Shown in pieces: positions 48,381 to 59,912 of a DNA stretch of 64,000 nt. This DNA is from Symbiodinium natans (lineage: Eukaryota; Sar; Dinophyceae; Suessiales; Symbiodiniaceae), in contig CAJNDS010000058.1 in the NCBI GenBank assembly GCA_905221605.1, positions 196,501 through 260,500 of the forward strand, read 5' to 3'. Under the pieces are notes generated by a model. It had not been told where the DNA came from and ran no database searches. It saw nothing but the letters and a program-made list of their open reading frames with translations. Every line of letters starts with the position of its first letter. Positions within the stretch are counted from its first letter, which is position 1. A program made the translations under genes and the position numbers.

Positions 48381-49250
48381 TTGCGTATTGCGGGTTCATC
48401 GGTTTTTGGCCTTCAGGTAGACCTCGGTTTTACTCAGTTTGCCTTGCAATTTCAGGAAGAAAAGGCTGCAAGCGTTTCAGTTATAAGTTGCTCGCACGTT
48501 CATCTTGATGGTGGTACAGCGGACATGTTTTTGCGGCCCTGCAGTCGTGAGGTGGCAGATTCCTTGAAGGCGAATGGTAATGAACCTGTACTGGCAGCAG
48601 TTTCACAACACGTGCGTCCGTCCATGGTGCACGTCTGCCGGTTTCTCCCTCTTCCCACTCCCTAACTCAACTTCCCTCTGATGTTCAACATATTCAGCGC
48701 AGCTATTATGTAGCGGATCCTAAACAAATCGGGAAATCGAAAAACGCCGCTGCAGCGGACATGCTGACAGCAAATCAGTGCCTCCAAAGCGCAGATGGCC
48801 AAAGCAAAGCAGTCCAGATGCCTCGAGTACCTCAAACATCTCAAGTTCTCAGAATGAAGAAAAAAACAAAAAACAAACTTCATCAAACTTTCCAACATGG
48901 CAGCGACGGCTCGAAGGCCGGCCCAAGGCAAAGGCTGCACCTCCAGGCATCCCTCAAGAGCCTGCCGCGAAACGCCGCGAGAAACGCCGCGAGAGAAACG
49001 CCCTGAGAGACGCCGTGAACAGGCGTCAAACGGAAGGCCTGTGGGCCACGAAGAAAACGAATCCAGGATGCTGGACCCCAATACCTTCCAGAGACTCACT
49101 GAGCGGCAAAATTCAAGGCATTGTAATCGTTATAGCCTTGCCTTCAACCTGCCTCACAGAAGACAAAAAGTCTTCTGCTGCAGCACCAGCCTGGCATCTC
49201 CAGTCGGGTTCTCGAAGTTCCACGAGCCCTGGCTCGAGCGCTCAAAGTGA
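48381..49250 (+). CDS. possible basic nuclear-type protein exons
   Basis: Plus-strand segment 48381-48660 reads [20 protein letters not shown] then [19 protein letters not shown]. Segment 48740-49040 reads [20 protein letters not shown], then [20 protein letters not shown] and [20 protein letters not shown], a Lys/Arg-rich run that could be a nuclear signal or nucleic-acid contact. The second frame opens upstream of its first GTG, so it is an internal exon. The two need an intron between them if they are one gene. No family is recognised. This is one of only two plus-strand candidates with good protein character. Confidence 0.35.
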
Positions 49251-49319
49251 GAAGCGAGCGTTCATGTCGCAGCCAAGATCTCATGCAGAAGGGCAGTTTG
49301 GCAAACATTGGCAACCCAT

Positions 49320-49985
49320 GTAGACGGGTGACTACATGAGTTTAGCGGCCGGTTGGCGGCGATGGAAGACTCTGCTTTCTACCCTGCATCCTTTTGCCAT
49401 GTCGTTTGCAAAGGTTCTGCATGTGGCCCTCCTTCTTTGACTGTTCTTTCGCTACACATTGAACCCAACACATCTGAACTCTGCAGCGGGGGTATCCCCA
49501 TAAGGAAGAGACGGAACGCCATTGTCATTCGTGTTCGGACAAAGTGAAATTCAGCGCATCCCACAGAATAGAATATCCCTGCAGTGCCAATCCCGGATGG
49601 TCCTACAATGCCCGTCAAATTGCATAAACAACTTTGCTTATTGGGGGGTTATATCATGAAATTCTGGAGGCTCGGAAGGGGGCGGAAATTGTAATTCAAA
49701 AAACGAGACGGTCTGCATTCGGATGTCCACGATTCTTTCGGGGGGAAAGGGAAGAGAGGCACATTGTCAAGATACTGCAAAATGTCGGGGGGGGGGAGGG
49801 GAGGCCGGCCACCTTCTGAGAGGGTCGGACTTGTATCATGAAAAACAATGAACTGGATTGAATTGGTTTCCGGGTCGGGAGGGGAAAGGCGGAATCGCAA
49901 TTCTTAACAATCCGGGCTGTGCAATTGGTTGTTCTGAAAGGAACTATGGACAGTTTAGACTGTTGGAATAATGAAATGGTCTCCA
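49320..49985. other. downstream part of the kinase gene region; exons not fixed
   Basis: The C-terminal lobe of the minus-strand kinase should lie here, but I could not place the APE or later subdomains. A minus-strand stretch GYSILWDALNF after GCAG near 49580 is a weak candidate. A poly-G run lies at 49787-49796. Confidence 0.3.
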
Positions 49986-52077
49986 GATGTCTCCGTTTGG
50001 GGAACCAGTAGTTTAGCAAAGCATCTTGGGCAACTGCTTCGTACCGTTGCCACCCGTTGCCTCCATGCCAGAGCCGCTGCTCCACGCATCGAAGTCGACG
50101 CTGGAGCCGAAGTCCAGCAGGGTGAACTCCGGACAATCCGAAGTCTCTCAATTCTTCATTATCAGAAATGCTCGCAGCTTGGCAATGCATGGGACAAGGT
50201 TTGTGCACATTTGGGCACTGCCTCCAAAGCCGAAGCCTCCGAGGGCGCCACACCGGCCTCTTCAACACTTCCAAAAAGACTGCGACACAAGGGGAGACAA
50301 ACCGACACACCTCCCGAACTTTGATCTTGGGTTCAGCCTGTGTTACGTGAAACTGCAAGCTGTATAACCATGGAAGCATCAATCTGGCTCCTAATCCTCA
50401 AACCTCTCAGATCTTTCGAGTGGCATACATCAGTTTGTGAGCAGCAAGGTCTACTCAAAAAACTCAATTGGCTGACCCACATTTACAGTTTCATCTCATC
50501 CCATCACCTTGCCAGGTCGAGCTTCGGAGCATGCCACGAGAAGGTTCCTGTCCGTCCACACTTTGCGCTCAAGTCTCAACTTGAACGGCTTGAAGCTGAA
50601 ACTTCGAAAAAGTTTCCAGATGTTTCACAGGTTCTGAATAAGGCCGCTCTAGCGAGGGCATCTCTTCATGGATCCATGTGGCTTCCCCGGCCTTGCATTG
50701 ACGTCACGGTGCATAGCAATGCGACCTCTTCGAACGATTAACAGATGAGTGTACATATCATGAATGATGCAAATGGCAGGTCTGCCATGAAGAGACCGAG
50801 CCAAGACAGGCCAAGAGTGTCCGGTGACTCGGTTGCGTGCCGTTCAATTCCTGGAAGGTTGGTGTAAGCTGGCAGAGCATCTCCTGTCAAACATGCACGA
50901 ACAAGGACATCACATGTTGCCACAGTAGGTGCTGGGATTCTGCAAGCGCCTCCACGTCAAGCTGAGAGTCTTACAGAGCGGATCACAAACAACAAACTTT
51001 ATTCTTGCCAGGTGTCCCTCGCAGCAGCTGCAGCAAGCAAGAACGAGGTGCAGTACCTGTACAGCTCTGCATCTTCAGTGGGAAAGCTGTGGGTCCTTCA
51101 TACACCCCAATCCCTTGTGAACCGAGAGCAACAGCCAATGAGCTTGTTTCCATCCTGCATTCCGATTTATCCCACCAAGACCCTTAGGCCACAGCAGGCA
51201 CAGCCCTCAGGCAATTGCTGAGCACTTGACGAATCGGCGCTGGGAAAGCCAGCCGGATCGTGCAGAAGCGCTCGCTCCTGGCACTTTTTTGACATGGCTC
51301 TTGCATTTGCTTGGTTCGGATATGCGATATCAGGTCTGGTTTGCCTCGAGCCACGATATCAGGGCTTGCCCGCTCCGCCGTGTCATGACAACCTTCAAGA
51401 AAGCAGCAAGTCCGAGACTCGCTGCGCGACATACTTACTGAGCGACATGGATGCTGAAGTGATGGCTGGGATGGATACACGACAGAGGTATGCGCCAGGT
51501 TCGGCAGGTGATAGATCCCAAATCCTGGCGCACACAAATCGTGGAATACTGCTGGCATCTTCGAACAGCAGTGCTGGGCATCGAACTGGTGATCAAGGAG
51601 ACGTGGAACCCGCAAACCACCTGGTGCTGCAAGGCCAATCTCCCAAGTTAGTCGACAAAATAAATCTGACTTCGATCAAGAGGCCATCGTCCGAAGCCTC
51701 TGTCAGATGCCTCATGACCTCACTGGTGGCTAGCCCTATAAGAGGCACCGCATGCGCAGTATCAATCATTGTCAAACCATCACGACCCAGAGCGTTGCCT
51801 TGATCTCGAACATGGCCCTTTCGACACTTGCGTCTGGAAGTATTCCTGCTCCTCTTCCACAGCGCATCTCTTTCACAGCAACCTCAGGAGCTTGAAGACG
51901 CCAACAACTCCAGAGAAAGAGAGGGCCGGATGAGTGCGTCCAGCCTCTTGCCGGCTCTCCTGGACGAAAGCACCGAAGACCTTGCGAGGCCAAGATCATG
52001 AAGATCATGCCTAGATATGATTCCAGGTGTATGTCTGCTGAGATGAGGACCCTGGCATAGGCTCCTTCGCCAATCGC
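49986..52077 (-). CDS. eukaryotic protein kinase, multi-exon
   Basis: The kinase motifs appear in order on the minus strand in short exons. 52039-52077: AIGEGAYARVLIS, the Gly-rich ATP loop. 51799-51882: VAVKEMRCGRGAG then RAMFEIK, with the beta-3 Lys and helix-C Glu. About 51672-51718: VMRHLTEASDDGLLIE. A probable strand exon near 51530 reads IPRFVC. 51345-51392: VVMTRRSGQALISWLE, hinge and helix D. About 51190-51240: IRQVLSNCLRAV, helix E. 50692-50725: RIAMHRDVNA, the catalytic HRD. About 50030-50146: FTLLDFGSSVDFDAWSSG then GGNGTKQ, the DFG and start of the activation segment. Such enzymes transfer phosphate from ATP to Ser/Thr or Tyr. The HRDVNAR form (Asn-Ala where Lys-Pro is usual) is atypical. 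Five donors here are GC. Upstream, in frame with the loop exon, a hydrophobic run (ASALIVLCGYCVSCFVW) could be a membrane segment or intron. The N-terminus and C-lobe are unplaced. Confidence 0.85.
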
Positions 52078-52763
52078 CTGCCATGTGGGCGCCCATACGA
52101 AGCAGGAAACACAGTACCCGCACAGCACTATGAGTGCCGATGCTAGCCCAGCCTCTCCTACCCGAAGCACCATTTTGCCCACAGTGATCACCTGATCCGA
52201 GCCAGGACTCGACGGGCACCGCTTCTGATTGCAACAGGCAATAGCCATCACCACTCACTATTTTGCAACACAAGATCCTAACCTCTTGACAACAAAGAGA
52301 TGCCTGCCCATTTACCAGCGGGAGTGGGTCACAAGGCAGTTGTGGCGGTTGCCATTTGAGCTCCTCCGCTTGGAACACGTGCCGTCAACTCACCCGTTAG
52401 TTTATGGCAGAGGCTTCAACGGCTAAGGAAACTGTTGAGGGGAACTGGTGAGAGGAACTGGTGAGGAACTGGCGAAGAAGGCTAGTGGCGACAAGGATCC
52501 TGAACTTACAAGCTGCGACTTAGAACTTCAAGCTGCGCTAGCGAGTTCTCGCAAGACAAGTCCAACCTTTGTCTTTGGAGAGACCGCAGGAAACCAGACT
52601 GTTGATGCTTTGCAGTACTCGCACAGGAGAACGTTTTACTGGGGCGTCACGGTCTCCAGTCCGAGCGATTGAAAGCATTGATGAGGAATGAATCCGCTGA
52701 GTCGAGCAATGCTTCTTCGGTGAAACCCAGCTGCCAAATCCAGTTGACCTTCAAGTCAACCCC

Positions 52764-53056
52764 TCATACTTGAGACCTTCTCCAAAAGGCAAAGAGGCCG
52801 ATGATCAAAACAGGCACTGCCAGAATCACGCTGAGATTGTTCAGATACATCGTGGCATCGTTCGTGGCGGGAATTCCAGTCTGCACCTCGAAATGTGTCT
52901 GAGCACAGAGATCTTATGTCCATGTGTGCACCTGTCTGCCGGCAGCCAGGGTGCTTGCTTCTGGAGCTTACCCAACTTCTCCATGGCATCGGGCAACTCA
53001 GCTTCTTCCAACGCTCGGATGAGTGTCTCGGGGCTGTCAGACACGCAGACCATTCT
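52764..53056 (-). CDS. C-terminal membrane-anchored protein (last two exons)
   Basis: Exon 52940-53056 codes RMVCVSDSPETLIRALEEAE then LPDAMEKLGKLQKQAPWLP, helical and soluble, ending at a GC donor. Exon 52764-52886 follows CGAG and codes VQTGIPATNDATMYLNNLSV, then ILAVPVLIIGLFAFWRRSQV and a TGA stop. The final 41-codon exon is exactly in frame. It puts a single hydrophobic segment next to the C-terminus with a basic tail (WRRSQV), the layout of a tail-anchored protein or the last span of a larger one. The family is unknown. Its stop lies about 690 bases upstream of the kinase loop exon on the same strand, so the two genes are head-to-tail. Confidence 0.6.
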
Positions 53057-54650
53057 CTGTGATGTTGTGGAAAGAAAACCTGCTATGCACGCGCACTCAA
53101 AAACAAACACCCACGGCCATGAACAGATTTGCTCATGCCAGGTGCTGATTCAGATAGCAATTACATAGTCCCCACACGTTCCAAGATGAAACATGCGACA
53201 TTTGTTTGCACATGGGCTTCTCACAAGCCCAAAGTTGCCCCACATACCGACAGAGATAACCCAGTGAGTCGTGAGCAATTCTATATGTTACAATTCAATG
53301 TCATCATCAAAATGAACGCCCAGACGTGGATCGTTGACTCAAGAAGTCTATTCTTAACACGCACGGAGCACAAAAAGCCTTGTTTGTTTTCCCATATGTC
53401 TGTGCTGAAATATCACCACAGGCTACTTGTTCACGATCTTCCTCAAAATATGAACGTGATGCAAATGCAAGCGTCATAGTTTGAGAAAGCACTCACATCG
53501 GTCTGCGGCCAGACTTCTGCAAGCACGCCTTCCACTGTCCACCACAGCCTTTCACAGTCCATGATGGTGCTGCACGCTGTTGCACGCACAAGTGCGCCGT
53601 GCGGAGGTCACTGTCTTTGCGCACTTTCGAAGCACGAAAAAAACACGGCGCTAAAGGCTCCCTATTCAACCTGCTTCGAAATTTTAATTTTCGGTGCCCT
53701 GCCTCTCTTCTACAAGTACTATTGCATGTCATCGCACATCAAGAAACGGGTGGGCCCAGCAACACCCTCACAAACCACATGCGGCCATCACCAAAGACAC
53801 TCGAGCGCAGTCACGAAATGGCAACAAGAAAGCCGGCAATCCCAGCAAGACAACCTTTGTTTCCCCTCCATGCTAATTGGAAACCCTTCATTTCCACTGT
53901 GTTTTGAAAGGGAACGCTCTGTTTCCTCTGTTTGCAACACTGGATTGCGCTTCGCCTCGCACTGACGAGGTAAGTCTGAACAAGGGCGAAGGGTTCATGA
54001 TCACTGTAATGCAGTGTCGCGGTTAGTAAGGCGGGGTTCAAGGGGTCAAGGGCAGAACGAAAAACGTCATTGGCAACTGAAAAGGCAGCCATCCTTTTGG
54101 CAAAGCTGGAAGTGCATCCAGCTTCCAGGCAGGACTGCATGCAAGACATCAATGGTGACAGGGAGCCAACGGATCTCCAAGCGCAGATCTTCACGGCCCA
54201 GAAGGTCAAGACTAACAAATTGGAGATCGTCGGAGACCCAAACTCCCGGAAGAGGCATTCTAGCAGCCTTTGACGTCGGCCCTGCCAGCTAAAAGGGTTA
54301 CCTTCAAGGTCTGTGCCCCTATTCTAATCGGCACTTTCCCTCTTCTGACCTTTCCCTCTTTGAGGGCAATCTTGTTTTGACACGTCGAGCATCGCAGCCC
54401 GCCCGACACCTACGTTCATTGCCCTGCGAGGAGACCACCCGGTGCCTACTTTTCCAAGGCTCGTTTGCAACTGCGGAATACTCAGGCGTGGCGTGGGAGT
54501 ATCCCCTTTTCCAACTGGTTGGGTGTTGACATGGGGTGACAGAAGACTCTGACGAGGAGCGAGAGTTCGCCTTGTTGCTGAACCACAGAGACGTCTGCCT
54601 GCTGCGGTAGGACAGTCGACGATATCAGGAGTTTCTTTTGTGAGGCTGCT
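53057..54650. other. no recognised gene; one ambiguous exon
   Basis: Probably holds upstream exons of the membrane-anchored gene, but none could be fixed. At 54070-54270 both strands read protein-like: plus TEKAAILLAKLEVHPASRQD, minus DDLQFVSLDLLGREDLRLEI. I cannot choose between them. Confidence 0.3.
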
Positions 54651-54659
54651 TAGGCTATG

Positions 54660-55250
54660 ACGAGGTCGCGGACTTGTCCCGAGGAAGAACCGAGAGTGGG
54701 GCACCACGCCCCACTGGTGACGTCTTTGTCGGCTTTGAATGCTCGTGGTACATATCCATCTTCAGAGCCATCTTCAAGGAGAGTCTTCTCAGCTGTACAA
54801 GTCCATGCCCAGCCGGAGCACCCGTCCAGAGGGGTGTGATCAGTGTAGCCTGGTCTTGAGGAGACAGCGAGACACCCTGGAAGATGATGAAGCTGACTCA
54901 GGCAGCGACGAGGGGGAGCACGACCACCAAGCCCAAGCCGTCCTCCAATCCAAACTGAATCAGATATTACCGTCAGCGGCCTGCATGCTGCAATTGCAGC
55001 CAGACAGTTTGATTGGCGAGTCTGCAGCCTTGAAACTGCAGCTCCAGTGCTCGAATGCTCGAGCTGCTTTGGCTGCTCTGCATCGTCATGTCATCTTGGA
55101 GATCTTGAAGGGGCTCGGGGAGGTCGAGACTTCAGCGAAATCGGAGTTCCGATGGAATGTTTTCAGAAAGCTTCTTCGAGCTCATGAGCAGCTTGTTGAA
55201 GATATGAAAGCAGAAGCATGGGCACTCGGTTTTTTTTGCACTGGCCTTGA
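54660..55250 (+). CDS. hypothetical acidic/helical protein exon
   Basis: The plus-strand frame from about 54858 reads RRQRDTLEDDEADSGSDEGE, then a helical part AVLQSKLNQILPSAACMLQL, LQCSNARAALAALHRHVILE, ILKGLGEVETSAKSEFRWNV and LLRAHEQLVEDMKAEAWALG. An acceptor-like GAG precedes the first. A possible earlier exon in another frame (54700-54835) reads GDVFVGFECSWYISIFRAIF. The acidic Ser/Asp/Glu lead followed by amphipathic helices suggests a soluble regulatory or scaffold protein, but no family is recognised. It runs toward the LOG gene on the opposite strand, so the two are convergent. Confidence 0.5.
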
Positions 55251-55513
55251 GGAGGAAGGGTGTCCTTTACCATGCTCGAGAAAGGTTGCCAGGTGTCGAG
55301 ACAGCTGAATGGCCTGGTGATGCTGCCGAAATCGTTTGCGCGGGCGTCACGGGGTGACTCACACAAGCCATCCAGTGAGCACTTCGCCTTACTAAATCGT
55401 GACTTGCTAGTTTTGTCGTATGTGTCTCGCGGTTGCTTACATGCCTTCAGGCTTGTGCAGCCTCTGTCTACCTGCCGATGGGCACGTATCCCACAGGGCT
55501 GAGCGTGACCTAC

Positions 55514-56495
55514 CTGCAAAGAGTAACTGCTCAGAGGTGGAAAAATGACGGACATGCGTGCCTTCCACACGACAAAATGCCTGCTACATAGAACTACCAG
55601 TAGACTACCATAGGAATACCATACAGCACGGAACATGTCCGTCCTGCTTGGCGTGCATGCTCCACCCATCTCAGCAGATCATCCCAAAAACCCCACTTGT
55701 TCAGCAATCCGACTGGCTTCAAGTGAATGTTCAACCTCGTCAGGATTTCAGTCGCCGGGCGATTAGTCAGCTCTCGGGAAGCAACTTGCTGATTTCAGAT
55801 TGTTCAATCGAGGAACTGTGTCCATGTGGCAACTTCGGCAAATTCTTCAAGTGTACCCCATCCTCCAGGAAGGGCGATGAATGCGTCAGCCAGTTCGGCC
55901 ATGAGAGCTTTCCTGCATAGCAAAAAATACATTGTACAACTGTTTGTGCTTCATTAAAGCAATGGAATGGGAGACGCGTGGAGACCCTCTTTTCGACGTT
56001 GTTGGGCCCACTCCTTTCGTGCATGGATTCCACCACCCGCAGAGAGGTGCAGCCAGTATGAGCGACTTCCTTTTCGACCAAACTCCTTGCGGAACACAAA
56101 GGCGAAGAGGGTTAAAAGTAGATCCTGGACACTAAGCTTGGAGGTCTGCTGGTTTTCCGTGCATCTCTGAGTTTCCTTCAAGGCCAGGTGACATGGCCCA
56201 AAAACAGAAAAACAAAAAACAAGAATCCCCTACTTCTAAACAGTCAAGCCGCGAAGCTTCCGCGTATTCAATCTGGTGGCAAAACTAATCTGAACACCCT
56301 GCCCTCTCCACGAAATGAATGGGACTTCAAGTCTGCTCTGTTTGACCCTTGCCCTTGCCTTGGGATAACACCGATGACTTCGCCACCCTTGGCGAGTGCC
56401 GCATCTGCCATGGCGCCCATCATGCCCGCCTTGCCACCGCCAAAGACCACACCAATGCCATGCCGGGCCAGGGCCGCTCCCAGGTCAGCAGCGCA
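55514..56495 (-). CDS. LOG: LOG-family cytokinin riboside 5'-monophosphate phosphoribohydrolase
   Basis: LOG enzymes release free cytokinin base from its nucleotide; relatives also cleave other nucleoside monophosphates. Five minus-strand exons join in frame. 56359-56495: [20 protein letters not shown] then [20 protein letters not shown], the Rossmann-like nucleotide part. 56014-56085: [20 protein letters not shown] then MHER. 55817-55912: [20 protein letters not shown] then [10 protein letters not shown], with the catalytic PGGxGTxxE signature. 55644-55735: [20 protein letters not shown] then [10 protein letters not shown]. 55514-55561: [15 protein letters not shown]. Junctions are GC, GA, GT, GA and GT in that order, and each split codon restores the family sequence (for example AG + GAAA gives the Arg-Lys of MHERK). 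The first part of the protein (usual VCVFCGS segment) and the last few residues are not found. The family motif is complete, so activity is plausible. Confidence 0.88.
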
Positions 56496-57559
56496 CTTCA
56501 GATACCTCGATCACATCTACTGGCCATCACTCAAGCAGTGTCGTTTCGCCACATGCATTCGCGAAGCCTAGATTTCTTTGCAGTCCCCGAGAACAACGGA
56601 ACCGAAACCCTCAGAGAGTTCCTCACCGGGTGGGGCACACCAAATCCAAAAGCCAAGGCGATTCTTGAGAAACGAACCCTTGATAAAGGCCTACAGAAGG
56701 GTTTGGGGGGGAGGGAATGCTCTGCTTCCTTGCTTACTGGATGACAGGAGACCAGGCCGAGACGGGGTGGGGATGGGGGGCGGAGATGTAAGCTGTCTTC
56801 TAAGCCCTGCCACGCTCCATCCACTTGTGAGCTGCTGCCACCATACACACAGATCCGGTGGAAGCTCCTCCTCTCCTTAAATGCCGCAAACCGTGCAGCG
56901 AACCCACAAAAAGGACTGGCCACTGACCGACTTCTCCAAACTTTTAAAGAGCAAGCCTCATCTGCCATGCTGCTCCTTGCCGGTCATTGAGTCATGTCAG
57001 CTGGCTGAGGCTGGCTAAGGCTGAGGTACTCATCTGTTCATCTGCTGAGCCGAAAAAAGCTCACCAAGGCAGAGTCACTTTTTGTTCCATTCCGTCCATT
57101 CCCTCAGCAGCCTCTGCTCTTTTACGGGGCTCAAGAGAAGCGAATTTCGCGTGCCCCTTCTCTCAGAGATTCGAGACATCATGTTCTCAGCTCCCCCCTT
57201 CTCCCCTGCATGTCCTGTCTTGGTTTGGCCTCCACGGAAGGTGTGTCAGATGGTTGTCGCCTTAGCGAACCCTTGATCCAGACACGTGATGTCAAAGCCT
57301 TCAAGCTTGACGCCAAGATCACATCGAAACTTCAATGTCATTCAAAACATTACTCCTCCTCATTCGGGTAGCTTCTCTGCCCCCCCCACCCCCCGCCCCC
57401 CCCCCGCTAGCTGTACAGCCTCCTCAACAACCTTGCACCGCCCCTAACGAACCCTGGACCCCCTGCACCTCGTCCCTAACCAGCCCTACCCCTGCACCTG
57501 GACGACCCCTGCAGCCCCCCTGCACAGAGCCTCCCCGCAAAGGCCTCCAGGACCAGAAT

Positions 57560-57990
57560 CGGCTGAAAGTCTATTTTCATTCGATTTTCGGGCGGAGAAG
57601 GTGACGGATGAAAAAAGAACTTCAAGCCTTTTAGAAGAAGGTCTCAACAGGCGGCTTAAACTTAATCTTAATCCCCTGGATCTCTCAGGCGGATGAAAAT
57701 CGATTTTACACCGGCTGGCAAGTTGCACGGATAAAGTCGATTTTGTGCCGATGGACGAAACAACAGCTTAAAATCGATTTGAAACCGGTTTTGCCGCTGG
57801 CACAATGAGCGGCGGGGCTTGAAATCAATTCCAATCCAGCCCAGCTCAAAACCGATGTTAAGCAGCCAGCCAGTGCCGGGCTAGAACGGATTGAAATCGA
57901 CTTCAATCCGTTGATTTGGTCGTCGGTTACGAGTGAATCTATTGGATTACAACTGATGTTAATCGAAAGTGAAGATCGACTTCCAGCCAT
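57560..57990. repeat. degenerate repeat with AAATCGATTT words
   Basis: Words such as AAAATCGATTTT, AAAGTCGATTTT, AAAATCGATTTGAAACCGG and GAAATCGACTTCAATCC recur about every 35-60 bp, each with CCGG/CAGCC-type sequence between. The words are near-palindromic, so the block reads similarly on both strands. Confidence 0.55.
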
Positions 57991-58990
57991 ATTCGGTAGC
58001 TCCATCCCCCCTGACCACAGATGATCTACAAGTAGTACTGACATGTTGTGGCCTTGGCCGCGCAGTATGGAATGTGCAAATACAAGCCAGAAAATTTTGC
58101 TGCTGCTAGTGCAGCACAAGTCACACCATCTGCAAAACAGGCCTCAGCAATCCCGTGCAAACGTCAGAACTTTCCCAAGTACACGACTTGAGCACCGTAC
58201 ATGGAAACAGGCCACCGCTGCGATGGCGTCGGGCTGCTTATCCTCACCAATGGGGGAGCCTCCGTGGCACAAGCAAAAATGAAATGCCACACTATGACGT
58301 GTGATGACACGTGGCTCTGCCGGCCCTGTGGCACTAAACAAGCTGTTGCACCAAGCGCTTGATTCTTTACCAGCATGCTCCAAAAATTCCGGCTGTTGGT
58401 TGGAGAGAACTGGCAGTGTCTACGCGCATGTGTCACAAAACGTGGCATTCATGCAGGCCTGTGCTGGAGTTGGCACTGTCATGGGTGAACGCACAGGTGA
58501 TACTGTCCGAGGGTAGAACTTCCTCTGGCAGACTTCGTGGGCAAACAGACGTGCAGCGGATGACAGATTCGTCCACGTTTCCTTATCTGCCCGTCTTCGT
58601 TGTGCGCCGGCATGGCCTGCATGGAAAGGCCAATGCTTGCCCTGCTGCGCATGAAACACGGTGAAACACGGTTCAGGGCGCAAGAAGATACAAGAAGCAT
58701 CAAGAAGCCGGCTCTGGGGACTGCTGCCGACCTTGATGTGCTGATCGATGGGCAGAAGCGGCGGTCGCAGTAGCGTGGCACCAGGAAAAACGATGCCCCT
58801 GCTGGCACTGTGAAAATGACGACGCAAAGAAAATGCAATCACAGCACGTCGCAGGGAACCTGGAAGTTCGCACGGCAAGAGGAGAGCCTTGCCTCACTTC
58901 AGAAGTTCAAGTTCCATCGCTGGCACAACAGAGACGACCGACTAGGGCAGGCAACCTTCGCACTCGTTGCTCAAGCATGCTGGCCACATG

Positions 58991-59632
58991 TTACAGCTTA
59001 GCAGCTGGGCCAAATCCAACGAATCCAGACGGAAGCACAAAACCAGTCTCCCACCGGACTAACATCGCACAACGCCAATGACAATGCCAATGCCAGCACA
59101 CTGGCAGCAAACAACCCATGGAAAGGGAAGATTGAACAAGCCTTGAAGGCGAAAATGCCCTCACAGCCGGAGGGCCTGCACCTGATGATTCGGGGACATC
59201 GTTTTCCCCCAGGCCCATACTGCAACGCTTTAAACGCCTCTTGCGTGGCATTAATGTTTTTCTTGGTGCCCCTGCGCACGTGCATAGGCGACACCCAACG
59301 CATCGGAACTGGAGACATGGCTCGGCCTGACGATACGAGTGTGACCTCATTTGTGGCCTCATGTGGCCTGTCCAATCTGCACAAGCCCGACAACAATAAC
59401 TCAGCTCAACTCGTTCGAGCTGGTATCCTGATGGTGGCAGTCCTATCACTGATTGAACACTCGTGAAAGCCACGAGGATGATCAATGTTACATACTCGAG
59501 TAGAAAGAATGCCATGGAAAGCCTCCACGAAACGTGGACACGGATCTCGTGCCATATTTTGTGGCCTGCGCATGTTGTTGGAAGCGACCACGCACACACA
59601 GCACTGGCACCCCCCAGCAAGCTGGCAAACAT
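58991..59632 (-). CDS. possible exon(s) with N-terminal hydrophobic leader
   Basis: A 213-codon minus-strand frame starts with ATG (MFASLLGGASAVCAWSLPTT) and has a hydrophobic part RLSMAFFLLEYVTLIILVAF. The remainder is Arg/Cys-rich and a second frame is open over it, so only the first 65 or so codons are candidates. No family is recognised. Confidence 0.25.
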   Translation of the reverse strand: MFASLLGGASAVCAWSLPTTCAGHKIWHEIRVHVSWRLSMAFFLLEYVTLIILVAFTSVQSVIGLPPSGYQLERVELSYCCRACADWTGHMRPQMRSHSYRQAEPCLQFRCVGCRLCTCAGAPRKTLMPRKRRLKRCSMGLGENDVPESSGAGPPAVRAFSPSRLVQSSLSMGCLLPVCWHWHCHWRCAMLVRWETGFVLPSGFVGFGPAAKL

Positions 59633-59696
59633 GCCAGCGCTTCAGGCTGCAGAACGAAGGGAGCTGCTGGAACAGCGAACCTCTAGCTGATAATAC

Positions 59697-59780
59697 ACTT
59701 GCAGCTCTACAGATCTTTGCAGTTCTTTGAATGTTCTTTGCAGATCCTTGCAGTTCGTTGCAATTCTTGCAGTTCTTGCA
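59697..59780. repeat. short repeat of GCAGTTCTT / GCAGATC(T/C)TT words
   Basis: Seven to eight imperfect copies of a 10-14 bp unit. Confidence 0.7.
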
Positions 59781-59886
59781 TAGGTATGTCATCCTATCAA
59801 GCTCCAAGTTCCCCGGCAATGCCGGCCGAGGGCCGGCATCTGCAGTGGCCTTGGCTAACACAAAGAACCTTACACAACATGCAACT

Positions 59887-59912
59887 CATGTGATTCATAT
59901 GTGAATCACATG
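59887..59912. repeat. perfect inverted repeat, 11-bp arms
   Basis: CATGTGATTCA, a 4-base TATG loop, then TGAATCACATG, a perfect 11-bp stem. It is followed at once by a smaller ACTCA-TG-TGAGT palindrome. It could be a cruciform or hairpin or a dimeric binding site; no gene is adjacent. Confidence 0.9.
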
